64,000 nt of DNA from Leucobacter viscericola (GCF_011299575.1 NZ_CP049863.1:930001-994000); one strand, 5' to 3'. Positions 36,012 to 43,839 are shown, counted from the stretch's first letter. The notes: generated by a model not told the origin, from the sequence alone. Numbers and translations are program-made.

Positions 36012-36444
36012 TCCGGACGGCAACACACTTAACGCCCACCTTCGAGAGGATGTGTCTTAGGTTATGGCTTCTCTCCAGCTCTCTCCTCAACACTTTCGTA
36101 ATGGTGCGACGAACGCGTCGACCATCGGGTCCGCGATCACGAGCCTTCCCGTCCGCCACCTCAACAATGGTGATCTCGGCCACGCAGGCGTCGCCGCAGC
36201 TCTCACCGGGTTCCGAGACGCCTGGGTCACGGAACTCGCGCTCCGCAAAAAAGCCGCGACCGATACCGAACGCGTCGATACCCTCCTCGCGAACGCTGCC
36301 GCCCGTATCGGTAACAAAAAATGAGCATCTCGGGTGCCGCGTCCGCGGAAGCGTTGATCCCGGGAAACCCGGCCCACATCCAACACGCGTTAGACACCGT
36401 CACGTCCGGGGTTGATCCCGCACGACACGTCCAGACTGCGTGGG
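36012..36444 (+). repeat. Third copy of the cassette left end
   Basis: Repeats 31043 to about 31509: the last 49 bp of the SseB-like gene, the partner gene (with a 33-bp internal deletion) and the first ~40 codons of the effector. After 36444 it diverges and then joins to sequence like effector 1 downstream of 32311. Confidence 0.8.
36064..36324 (+). CDS. Small helical partner protein, copy 2
   Basis: An 86-residue paralogue of the protein at 31095, differing mainly by loss of 11 residues (EAKQLLINAAT) through an in-frame 33-bp deletion between two similar ..GCGACCGA.. sequences. It overlaps the start of the broken effector at 36321. It may still be expressed but its effector is a pseudogene. 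Confidence 0.55.
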   Translation: MASLQLSPQHFRNGATNASTIGSAITSLPVRHLNNGDLGHAGVAAALTGFRDAWVTELALRKKAATDTERVDTLLANAAARIGNKK

Positions 36445-36927
36445 GATCGATGAAGATCCCCGGGAGCGGGCTGGGCTAGCAAGGGATCACGGGCCGCAGG
36501 TGTTGCAAAGAACACCGTCAAGAAGCCGCCCAAGGCGCCACAACCACCTGTCACCAAGGGTGGTGGCAAGAATGCGAGCTCAGCTGGCGGAAAGGGCACC
36601 AACTGGTGGAAGCCAAATCCCCGCCCGGCAAAAATGGCAACTCCCCCTGCGGTCAAAGATGCGGACCTGCGGAATAAGATCAAAGATGCGTACATACGAC
36701 CAGGAGTAAAGTCACAGATCCCAGGTGACGGGTCACTCGTTACGGCGATCAGGTACGAACTTCCAACAGGAGGAAAAGTTGGAAACAAGGGTCACCTGGT
36801 AAAGGGAAAAATTGTAAGAAATAGCCTGCGAAAATGGCTGCGCATGAATAAAAACGCGGACCCCACGGATATTCAAACAGCTCAGCGAGTATTGAAGGAG
36901 ATCGAAAATGCGCTTGCCGGACGATAA
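36321..36927 (+). pseudogene. Deleted and frameshifted effector, type 1 toxin end
   Basis: The standard effector N-terminus starts at ATG 36321 but after ~47 codons meets TAG at 36477-36479. In another frame, from about 36466, the sequence continues as GWASKGSRAAG..., the spacer of effector 1, then a toxin domain similar to that of effector 1 (YIRPGVKSQIPGDGSLVTAIRYEL...IQTAQRVLKEIENALAGR) ending at 36927. About 800 bp of delivery and pre-toxin region is missing at the junction. An internal ATG at 36634 could give a free 97-residue toxin domain, which would need the immunity gene that overlaps its end. Confidence 0.75.
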
Positions 36928-37327
36928 CGATTTCATCGCGCCTGAGGACGATGCCTTCATCCCGCCAGAGGACAACGAATTCTGCATAGCATTAGTTAAG
37001 GCAGTGCCCGCCCTTGCTCCGCTCATGAAGAAGCATCTAGAGATGGAGGAAGGCGAACTGCTTTCCTACATGTTCCTGTCAGAAGTTGCTCGGTGGGCTG
37101 AAGAAAATGCCCTCACAAACACCGAGGATGTCCGACTCGTCATCGATGCGCTCAACGAAGGTCTCGAAACAGGAGAGGGTGACGTTCCGAATCTAATTGC
37201 GGTTGGCTTTGGGGAGTCTCCAGGTCTAAAGGGGGCGGTCATTCCCCTACTCACCGGTGAACTAAGAGAATGGTACGACTACGATTCCGGGATTACCAGT
37301 ACTCCTCCTAGACTCAGAAGTCAGTAA
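36908..37327 (+). CDS. Putative immunity protein, family A copy 2
   Basis: A 139-residue family A member with a short duplicated N-terminal motif (PDDNDFIAPEDDAFIPPEDNEFC) before the family core YMFLSEVARWAEENA, GDVPNLIAVGFGES and LLTGELREWYDYDSG. It overlaps the 3' end of the broken effector by 20 nt, the natural place for the partner of that toxin domain. Confidence 0.7.
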   Translation: MRLPDDNDFIAPEDDAFIPPEDNEFCIALVKAVPALAPLMKKHLEMEEGELLSYMFLSEVARWAEENALTNTEDVRLVIDALNEGLETGEGDVPNLIAVGFGESPGLKGAVIPLLTGELREWYDYDSGITSTPPRLRSQ

Positions 37328-37329
37328 CA

Positions 37330-37413
37330 GTAAAAGTGATCCGCGATTTGTTCCAACAGGCAACTGAGTTTTCGGCATATGTTGCGCGGCCGTACGATCC
37401 AAAATCCCAATAA
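37330..37413 (+). other. Possible 3' scrap of another toxin
   Basis: An open stretch encoding VKVIRDLFQQATEFSAYVARPYDPKSQ and a stop, without a start and unlike the toxins nearby. It precedes an unrelated putative immunity gene and may be the end of a lost toxin. Coding status is uncertain. Confidence 0.25.
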
Positions 37414-37493
37414 GTAAGTAGTGGCCAGTGTCAACCAACTCTCGAGAAATGCACCCAACAACTAGCACTAGTACGAAATCTTGGCGTTGAACA

Positions 37494-38102
37494 TTGATTC
37501 GAGTAATCACTGATCCCGAAGAACAAAATAGAGCGTTTGCCAGGGCCAAACGATTTGTTGGCGATGACGAGCATCTTTTAGCCACTGATTGGCTCGGTCA
37601 GCCAGAAGTCTTTTGTCTTGCTGAAGAAAACGAAAATCACGGAGTGCACCACGATGATGGAAGTTTGAAGGGCGCACTAGAGTGCTTTCCAGATGACAAT
37701 TGGCGCACCGCAGAAATTGTTAATCGGAACAGAATATTGGATCCTCTTGAAGTGCCAAGTCCAGCATTTCAGACAATATTTGACCCCACAGGCATCCAAC
37801 TTGCTAGTCATTATAACGGTCGTGGATTCATGCTTTTCAGCATGGAGAATGATGCGGTGATCCTTTATTCACCGGAATATGAATATAAGCTTGTTGCAGG
37901 ATCCGCTGCGTTTGTTCGCACATATTTCGAGAACGCGGTCGAGGACCCTATCGTGGAGCTCCGAAGCTTAAGCTCCCACAATATAGATTGGTGGAAACGA
38001 CAGGGCGTCGGCTCACAAGCCTTGGCGATTCAAGACGGCCTGGAAACTGCCCTGTCTCACGTGAATTTACCACCTCCTCCCCCGCCGCAAAGCAGGGAGT
38101 AA
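37494..38102 (+). CDS. Hypothetical protein, possible immunity protein of a third type
   Basis: A 202-residue soluble acidic protein, apparently from TTG 37494. Visible segments include DWLGQPEVFCLAEENENHGVHHDDGS, AFQTIFDPTGIQLASHYNGRGFMLFSMENDAVILYSPEYEY and a proline-rich end (PPPPPPQ). No family recognised and no signal peptide. Codon use is AT-richer than in the flanking core genes. Its place among immunity genes, after a possible toxin scrap, makes an immunity role the best guess. Confidence 0.5.
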   Translation: MIRVITDPEEQNRAFARAKRFVGDDEHLLATDWLGQPEVFCLAEENENHGVHHDDGSLKGALECFPDDNWRTAEIVNRNRILDPLEVPSPAFQTIFDPTGIQLASHYNGRGFMLFSMENDAVILYSPEYEYKLVAGSAAFVRTYFENAVEDPIVELRSLSSHNIDWWKRQGVGSQALAIQDGLETALSHVNLPPPPPPQSRE

Positions 38103-38169
38103 GGCTGATCCGGTTCCATCGTGGCACTTAATCAACGGAACTCGCGCTCCGCAAAATTGGATGCACTCA

Positions 38170-38559
38170 ATGGAAAATAACATGTCATTGACAACATCAG
38201 AAGACGATAACTTTTGTGCAGTCTTAGCCAAGACAGTTCCCGCTTTAGTGTCATTGTGGAACAAATACATGAATCACCCAACTGATGAGCGCCTCCCATA
38301 CATGTTCATGGCGGATGCAGCTCAGTGGGCCGAGGCAAATGCACTGGAACACGAAGAGGATGTCCACCGAATGATCTCGGTGCTTAACGAGGGCCTAGAT
38401 GAAGGTGAAGGGGACGTCCCCAACCTCATAGCGGCTGGTTTCGTGGAAGCAATGTCTCGCGATACACCATTTCTCGCTTTGGTAACCGGTTCCTTAAAAG
38501 CTTGGGTCGACTACGACTTTGGATTCAGTTCGGTACAACCCCAGCTCAGAGGCCAATAG
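38170..38559 (+). CDS. Putative immunity protein, family A copy 3 (orphan)
   Basis: A 129-residue family A protein starting MENNMSLTTSEDDNFC at ATG 38170. Core blocks YMFMADAAQWAEANA, EGDVPNLIAAGFVEAMSRDTP and WVDYDFGFSSVQP are nearly the same as in copy 6 (40950), including similar DNA after the stop. Upstream at 38135-38156 is a 22-bp scrap of the partner gene. Confidence 0.65.
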   Translation: MENNMSLTTSEDDNFCAVLAKTVPALVSLWNKYMNHPTDERLPYMFMADAAQWAEANALEHEEDVHRMISVLNEGLDEGEGDVPNLIAAGFVEAMSRDTPFLALVTGSLKAWVDYDFGFSSVQPQLRGQ

Positions 38560-38625
38560 CGGCAAACACATTTCGCTACCCACTTTGCCCATAAACTGCG
38601 CAACAGGAACTGAAGGAGGTTGAAC

Positions 38626-39024
38626 GTGCATTCGCCAGAGGACGATGACCATTTTGCGATTCCAGAAGATAATGATTTTTGCGTTGCCTTGGTTGAGGAG
38701 GTTCCTGCCCTCGCCTCACTGATGAGAAAGCATCTGGAAGACGAATTCGGAAAAATTGAATCCTACGTATTCATGTCCGACGTTGCCAGATGGGCCGAAG
38801 CAAATGCAGCCGCTAACCCAGCAATCGTTACGGGACTTGTTGACGCACTCAACAACGGCATTGATAAAGGAGACGGAGATGTTCCGAACCTAGTCGTGGT
38901 GGGTTTCGTCGAGTCTCTGCCTCAACCCACCCCTATCTACCCTCTAATAAATGGCTCCCTGAAGGGTTGGGTCGACTTTATTTTTGGGATAAGCAAAGTG
39001 CAACCGCTGCTTCGGGGTCAGTAG
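38626..39024 (+). CDS. Putative immunity protein, family A copy 4 (orphan)
   Basis: A 132-residue family A protein (from GTG 38626, with GGAGG 6 nt upstream; a TTG two codons earlier is possible). Core: PEDNDFCVALVEEVPALASLM, YVFMSDVARWAEANA, GDVPNLVVVGFVES. At 38601-38648, overlapping its start, another frame encodes QQELKEVERAFARGR and a stop, matching the last codons of toxin 1-type genes (LKEIENALAGR): the toxin itself has been lost. Confidence 0.65.
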   Translation: MHSPEDDDHFAIPEDNDFCVALVEEVPALASLMRKHLEDEFGKIESYVFMSDVARWAEANAAANPAIVTGLVDALNNGIDKGDGDVPNLVVVGFVESLPQPTPIYPLINGSLKGWVDFIFGISKVQPLLRGQ

Positions 39025-39147
39025 TGTCAACATTTGAACGTTGTACACAATCTCCACAGCGTATTTCTAAGTATGTTCCCTGATCGCTCACCCGTATTCG
39101 CATGAGCAAAAGTTCAGCGAGTATTGAAGGAGATCGGGGTGAACTAA

Positions 39148-39513
39148 ATGGAAAATAACTTCTCACCTACAACCCCGGAAGACAACGATTTTTCTGCAGC
39201 CCTGGCTGACAGCGTTCATGATTTAACCCCGCTTTGGGAGGAACACATGAACGACCCTATCGACGAAGCACTTCCTTACATTTTCCTGTCAGATGTGGCT
39301 CGGTGGGCGGAAGCGAACGCTGTCGAGCACGAAGATACTGTTCTCCAAATCCTCTCCATACTTAATGATGGTTACCTTCATGGTCAAGGTGATGTTCCCA
39401 ACCTCATTCGGGTCGGTTTCGGGGAATCTATCTTGATTGATACGCCGTTGGTTCCGCTGCTTACTGGCGAGTTACGAAAGTGGCACAATCTCGATTTTGG
39501 GTTAACCAACTAA
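39148..39513 (+). CDS. Putative immunity protein, family A copy 5
   Basis: A 121-residue near-duplicate of copy 1 (32763): from about codon 24 on only a few residues differ, and the similarity continues past the stop. Before it, 39115-39147 encodes QRVLKEIGVN and a stop, a scrap of a toxin 1-type 3' end. It probably arose from the same cassette as copy 1 and would protect against the same toxin. Confidence 0.65.
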   Translation: MENNFSPTTPEDNDFSAALADSVHDLTPLWEEHMNDPIDEALPYIFLSDVARWAEANAVEHEDTVLQILSILNDGYLHGQGDVPNLIRVGFGESILIDTPLVPLLTGELRKWHNLDFGLTN

Positions 39514-39856
39514 TAACTTTGTTCTCGGGGAACAGTATCGGCAACACAGTCATAGACATAGTCAAGTCGCCACCCAAAATGGACCCATCCTCTGCCGGCA
39601 AAGGCAAGGGTAACTCCTCATGAAGCGACCAATGGCTGACCTATCAGACTTGTAGGCAGTGAAAGTCGACCGTCTTCACTGCTCCCGAGCAGTGGCCAAT
39701 ATCATCAATGTGTGCGAGAAATCAAAGAGCGCCGACCGCAACGATACTGACGCAGGTCTGACACTTGAGATTATGGATAAAGATAAGACGGGGTGGAAAG
39801 ACAAAGGCTGGGCGAACGGGAGACTTGAGCTGAAACTTGGATGGGGTAGCAAATGA
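39514..39856 (+). pseudogene. Debris with toxin 2-type C-terminal remnant
   Basis: 39514-39630 resembles the scrap after immunity A1. From about 39700 the frame encodes NVCEKSKSADRNDTDAGLTLEIMDKDKTGW...LELKLGWGSK and TGA at 39854-39856, homologous to the last ~45 residues of toxin 2 (NVREKSTTKNKNDADVGLTLEI...LELKFGWGTKQ). No start or delivery domain remains. Its stop overlaps the start of immunity B3 exactly as toxin 2 overlaps B1. Confidence 0.7.
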
Positions 39857-40449
39857 CACGTTTTACCGCCGAGCAGTTGCTCTGGTTACACGAAGGAGAA
39901 GACGACGGCGATCTTTATGGCATCTGGTTCAGATTTAACGGTGATACATCTGGAATAGAGCCGCCACTTATCAATCCGCCCGTCACCTTTGAAGAGCGCC
40001 GGGAAGCATTTTTGGACCTCCTTACGGTTTTTCTTGAGAAGGGCTACCTCCGATTTGCGTGGCAATGGGAGGAAGGTGAGCCATTTCTGAACGGCAGGAT
40101 TGCTGAGCAGATACGAGTACTGCGCGACGCTATGCCGGACAGCGACGAAGAAATCCTCTATGACGGCAACCCGCTCTGGTTCATCACGACGTGTCCGATA
40201 GATGTTGTCTGGCGTTGGCCAGGCCGTGATCCCGAACCATTGTTTCCTGGCCACAATCCGAGGTATGACTATATCGAGCCGCGCGCATACTGGGATGGTC
40301 GGATTGATCCGGAATGGTCGCACTGGAAATTCACTCCAGGGCGCCTTCATCTAGATGATTTTTCATCAGAAGAGGAAGCCTCAGCATTCTGGAAGGCGCA
40401 CCCGAACTACTTCCAGACCACACCCCGTATTGAACGAATCATCGAGTAA
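39853..40449 (+). CDS. Putative immunity protein, family B copy 3 (orphan)
   Basis: A 198-residue family B member (MTRFTAEQLLWLHEGEDDGD). It shares FEERREAFLDLLTVFLEKGY, CPIDVVWRWPGRDPEPLFPGHNPR and the nearly invariant C-terminal DGRIDPEWSHWKFTPGR...FWKAHPNYF with copies 1 and 2. It follows a toxin 2-type remnant, so the toxin-immunity pairing of types 2 and B is seen three times. Confidence 0.68.
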   Translation: MTRFTAEQLLWLHEGEDDGDLYGIWFRFNGDTSGIEPPLINPPVTFEERREAFLDLLTVFLEKGYLRFAWQWEEGEPFLNGRIAEQIRVLRDAMPDSDEEILYDGNPLWFITTCPIDVVWRWPGRDPEPLFPGHNPRYDYIEPRAYWDGRIDPEWSHWKFTPGRLHLDDFSSEEEASAFWKAHPNYFQTTPRIERIIE

Positions 40450-40491
40450 AGCAATTTGCCTATCAGAGGAACAAAGAGACGGGAGCAGTCG

Positions 40492-40953
40492 ATGACTTCA
40501 AGTTCAAAGACCAGCCATGATGCACCGAGCGCGATAAAGCTGGAAACCAACGACAACTCTAAGCAACTCTTGCTTCAGCAGAAAGCTCCCGATCCGTATA
40601 CAGGGGACCTTTGCTTCAGAATCGATGTTGCTTCTGCAACCGTTCAAGCGAGCGGCCCGTTCCAAATTTCTCCGGCAGGACTTTCAGCCTTTCAGGATGC
40701 CTGGCATGCCAACAAAAAGGCTGAACTTCTGGATGTCAATGGTGACGGCAGAATCTTGTTGGAGACGATCGACCAACTCGGCCATTTCAAGGTGACAGTT
40801 CAAGTGGGAGGCCCATGGGCAGATCAAGCACAGCTTAGTTTCGACACGGATCAAACGGCAGTGATCCCGTTCATCGATGCCGTTCGCAGTGCTGTCAACC
40901 GACGAGGCAGAGGTAAAGCTTTGGGTAAAGTTGGCCGAGGAGGGACAGAATGA
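40492..40953 (+). CDS. Putative immunity protein, DUF6228-like
   Basis: A 153-residue protein from ATG 40492 with GGGAG upstream (a TTG at 40456 is in frame). It reads as an alternating beta-strand protein: LCFRIDVASATVQASGPFQISPAGLSAFQDAW...ILLETIDQLGHFKVTVQVGGPW...LSFDTDQTAVIPFIDAV. The pattern recalls DUF6228 immunity-like proteins (from memory, unverified). Its stop overlaps the next immunity gene as ATGA. Confidence 0.5.
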   Translation: MTSSSKTSHDAPSAIKLETNDNSKQLLLQQKAPDPYTGDLCFRIDVASATVQASGPFQISPAGLSAFQDAWHANKKAELLDVNGDGRILLETIDQLGHFKVTVQVGGPWADQAQLSFDTDQTAVIPFIDAVRSAVNRRGRGKALGKVGRGGTE

Positions 40954-41339
40954 AAAGTGATGACTATTTGCCTCCACCAGAGAACAAAGATTTCTGCGTT
41001 GCCCTGGTTAACGCAGTACCTGCCCTTGGCCCTCTGATGCAGGAACATCTGGAGGATGAGTTTGGGGAAATACTTTCTTACATATTCTTGGCGAATGTCG
41101 CCCGTTGGGCTGAGGCGAACGCGATCGAGCACGAAGAGGATGTTCATCAAATCATCTCCGAGCTCAATAGGGGCTTAAACGAAGGGGAAGGGGACATCCC
41201 GAACCTGGTAGCTGCCGGTTTCGTGGAAGCAATGTCTCGCGATACGCCACTTCTCACCTTGGTAACCGGCTCATTAAGAGCTTGGGTCGACTACGACTTT
41301 GGATTCAGCTCGGTGCAGCCTCACCTCAGAGGCCGGTAG
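40950..41339 (+). CDS. Putative immunity protein, family A copy 6
   Basis: A 129-residue family A protein closest to copy 3 (38170): EHEEDVHQIISELNRGLNEGEGDIPNLVAAGFVEAMSRDTPLLTLVTGSLRAWVDYDFGFSS. GGAGGGACAGA precedes the ATG, which overlaps the upstream stop, so it is co-translated with the DUF6228-like gene. Last recognisable gene of the array. Confidence 0.68.
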   Translation: MKSDDYLPPPENKDFCVALVNAVPALGPLMQEHLEDEFGEILSYIFLANVARWAEANAIEHEEDVHQIISELNRGLNEGEGDIPNLVAAGFVEAMSRDTPLLTLVTGSLRAWVDYDFGFSSVQPHLRGR

Positions 41340-41620
41340 CAGCAAACACGCTCCGCAAGTCACATTGCCCCAAAAGCGCAACGCCGAAAGAGCTACCGGT
41401 ATTCGAAATAACAATACGAGAGCCCGTTGGAGCGCTAAAGAGAAACTTGAACAAGGCAATGTTGCAGGTAAAACTTCCTCCAAAATCGGCGCTTTGGACT
41501 TAGACAATGCCACGTGCGGGGTTGGTCCAGTGCAAGCCCCACCTAAGTCGATCATTCCAACCATGCAACACAAAAGCTCCTAGCGTCTGCCAACGCTGTC
41601 TTTCACCCCCGCCGCGCCCA
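41340..41620. other. Right-hand debris of the toxin/immunity array
   Basis: About 280 bp without a convincing gene. The first part (AGCAAACACGCTCCGCAA..CACATTGCCC) resembles DNA after immunity copy 3. An open frame through KRNAERATGIRNNNTRARWSAKEKLEQ is without a start and may be a decayed toxin fragment. Confidence 0.35.
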
Positions 41621-41626
41621 TATACT
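41621..41626 (+). promoter_or_regulatory. -10 box of a leaderless MFS gene
   Basis: TATACT ends 6 nt before the ATG at 41633 and no ribosome site is present, so transcription probably starts at the ATG. No clear -35. Confidence 0.5.
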
Positions 41627-41632
41627 CGTCTG

Positions 41633-42862
41633 ATGGGCATTTATCGTGAGCTGGGGCGAAATCCAGGAGTCTTTCGCGTTCTTGCCTCGCAGCTCACCGC
41701 CCGCTTCCCCTTCGGGATGCTCTCGATCATTCTGCTTCTGCACGTCCAGCTCGCTTACGGCGACTACACCTCTGCCGGCATCGTGCTCGCAACGCAGAGT
41801 GCGGGCCAGGCAATCTCGGGTCCGGTTGCCAGCAGGCTCATGGGCCGCTGGGGCATGCGCCCAGTACTGACGCTCACCGCGATCCTGTGCTCAGGCCTGC
41901 TTGTCGCCATTGCGGTGGTACATCTCCCCTTGGTGATCGTTGCTGGACTGGCCTTCCTCGTTGGCCTCACGACACCGCCCGTCACCCCCGCCGTGCGCAC
42001 GCTGTACCCGAAGCTAGTACCGGGCAATCAGCTCACCGCTCTTTTCTCACTCGATGCCGCCGCGCAGGAACTCATCTGGGTCGTTGGCCCGGTCGTTGCC
42101 GTGCTCGTTTCTTCGCAGTTTGGCACCCTGGTTGGTCTGTGTGTTGCTGCGGCGTTCATGCTGCTTGGTGGCGCCTGGTTCATCCTGAGTCCGTCGGTTG
42201 GAACGGTGAAGATCCCCCGTTCGCGGCGCGGCCTCGGCGCGATCTTGCGGCGCCCAACCGTCATCATTTCCACGACCATCGGGTTCTTCTTCGTCGCCTC
42301 GTTCGCGGCGATTGAGGCCGGAATCGTCTCTGCCTTTACGCCAGCGGGTGACGGTGCTGGGCACGGCAGCATCGAGTCCGGGATCGTGCTCGCCCTGTTT
42401 GCAGGCGGCTCCCTCGTGGGTGGTTTGCTCATCGGTCACCGTCCACTGCGCCCCTGGTCGCTCCTCCTCAGGATCACGATCGTGCTGATCGGTACGGCCC
42501 TGTGCCTCGTCAGCTTGAACATCTGGTGGCTCGGCGCGGTTCTATTTTTGGGCGGGATCGGCACGGCACCCGCGTTCGCCGCGGTCTCAAGCATGGTCAG
42601 TTCGACGGTGAAGTTCTCAGAGACCGCTGAGGCGTTCGGCTGGATCGGCACCGGTCAGCTCGTGGGAGTGGCCGTCGGCTCCGCGTTCGCGGGTATCGCC
42701 ATTGACGCCGCAGGCGCGCACGGCGCGATCCTCGTTTCTGCCGGGCTTCTGGTGATCTGTGTGATCGTTGCCGCCTGCACGATGCGTTGGGTTCCGGATC
42801 TCAAAGACGGTCACATCGAGCCGCTGCCCGAGACTGGAACACTCTCAATTCCGCTCCCCTAA
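41633..42862 (+). CDS. Major facilitator superfamily transporter
   Basis: A 409-residue membrane protein with about 12 hydrophobic helices. The loop between helices 2 and 3 has SRLMGRWGMRPVL, the MFS G-x-x-x-D/G-R-x-G-R type motif, and the second half repeats the fold (IGHRPLRPWSLLLR). This drug-exporter-like subfamily (GIYRELGRNPGVFRVLASQLTARFPFGML) is common in actinobacteria; the substrate is unknown. The start at 41633 is chosen for the -10 box directly upstream; in-frame sequence before it is toxin-array debris. Confidence 0.85.
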   Translation: MGIYRELGRNPGVFRVLASQLTARFPFGMLSIILLLHVQLAYGDYTSAGIVLATQSAGQAISGPVASRLMGRWGMRPVLTLTAILCSGLLVAIAVVHLPLVIVAGLAFLVGLTTPPVTPAVRTLYPKLVPGNQLTALFSLDAAAQELIWVVGPVVAVLVSSQFGTLVGLCVAAAFMLLGGAWFILSPSVGTVKIPRSRRGLGAILRRPTVIISTTIGFFFVASFAAIEAGIVSAFTPAGDGAGHGSIESGIVLALFAGGSLVGGLLIGHRPLRPWSLLLRITIVLIGTALCLVSLNIWWLGAVLFLGGIGTAPAFAAVSSMVSSTVKFSETAEAFGWIGTGQLVGVAVGSAFAGIAIDAAGAHGAILVSAGLLVICVIVAACTMRWVPDLKDGHIEPLPETGTLSIPLP

Positions 42863-42902
42863 CGATTGCAGGACGTTTAGCGTCAGTGTCAGTGGCCCCA
42901 AA

Positions 42903-42908
42903 TACAAT
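42903..42908 (+). promoter_or_regulatory. -10 box of the DUF4349 gene
   Basis: TACAAT ends 6 nt before the ATG at 42915; no Shine-Dalgarno is present. Another likely leaderless start. Confidence 0.45.
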
Positions 42909-42914
42909 AAGGCC

Positions 42915-43835
42915 ATGAAACGACACGGCTCCCTCCTCGCGCTCGTCGCTGCTGCCTTGCTTATAGCGCCGCTTTCTGCGTGCGCCGCGAACCCGAGTTC
43001 GATTGGCGATACTGGTGGCGGCAGGCCAGCATCGGAATCCACGGCGGAATCGGGTGCACCGTTAGACGCGTCGCAGAAGATGACCGACTCTGCCCCAGAG
43101 GCAGGTCAGTCGGTCATTCAGAACGGTGATCTCACGATTGTGGTGGCAGACCCCACGAAGTCCGCAGACAGGGTGACCGCGGTCGCCGAGAAACTTGGCG
43201 GCTACGTAGAGTCTCAAACAATATCCAAGGCCTCCGGCAGCGACCCTGCCTCAGCCTCGCTGAGCCTGCGCGTCCCCTCCGCGAAGGTCGATGAGGCGTT
43301 TGATGCACTCGCCGAGGTCGGCAACGTAACCTCGCAGAATCGCAGCGCAACCGATGTCACTGCCCAGCACGTTGATCTCAAGGCCCGCGTGGCCGCGCTC
43401 GAAGACTCGGTGACGCGCCTCAAAGAGCTCATGTCGGGCGCAGCCACGACGGGAGAACTGATCGAGGCCGAGACGGCACTCTCGCAGCGGCAGCAAGAAT
43501 TGGACGGGCTGAAAGCCCAGCTGAAGGCGCTTGAGGACCAGGTAGACGAGGCAACCATCTGGGTATCTCTCACAACAGACAGTGTGATTCCGGGTGGCCC
43601 CTCAAACTTCTGGGACGGGCTGCTCGCGGGCATTGCGTCGCTCGGTGCAGCTGGTGCGGGGGCACTGGTTGTGCTTGGGATCTTGCTCCCCTGGCTTGTG
43701 CTCGGCGGTATCATCGCGCTGATTGTCATTGCGATCGTGCGATCGCGGCGGCGGGCCAAGACGCGTCGCGGTGAGGCTCAGCCGACAGCAATCCCTCCCG
43801 CAGAACACACCACCCCAACAACGGAGAATATGTAA
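42915..43835 (+). CDS. DUF4349 lipoprotein
   Basis: A 306-residue DUF4349 protein. A signal peptide ends in a lipobox (LSAC, Cys near residue 21); the extracellular part has the DUF4349 strands (VIQNGDLTIVVADPTKSADRVTAVAEKLGGYVES; SLRVPSAKVDEAFDALAEVGNVTSQNRSATDVTAQHVDLKARVAALE) and a coiled coil (~165-200, LSQRQQELDGLKAQLKALE); a membrane helix near 240-270 precedes a basic cytoplasmic tail. A lipobox plus a C-terminal membrane helix means it is held at both ends. Function unknown. It lies 4 bp before the cyclase gene. Confidence 0.85.
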   Translation: MKRHGSLLALVAAALLIAPLSACAANPSSIGDTGGGRPASESTAESGAPLDASQKMTDSAPEAGQSVIQNGDLTIVVADPTKSADRVTAVAEKLGGYVESQTISKASGSDPASASLSLRVPSAKVDEAFDALAEVGNVTSQNRSATDVTAQHVDLKARVAALEDSVTRLKELMSGAATTGELIEAETALSQRQQELDGLKAQLKALEDQVDEATIWVSLTTDSVIPGGPSNFWDGLLAGIASLGAAGAGALVVLGILLPWLVLGGIIALIVIAIVRSRRRAKTRRGEAQPTAIPPAEHTTPTTENM

Positions 43836-43839
43836 CCCC

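Noticed and set aside
36012..36460. Insertion sequence or transposon causing the toxin-array duplications
   Set aside because: No transposase frame, terminal inverted repeats or target-site duplication were seen at the repeat borders; homologous recombination explains them better.
41299..41583. Small gene overlapping the last immunity gene
   Set aside because: It starts inside immunity copy 6 in another frame and has no ribosome site; treated as array debris.
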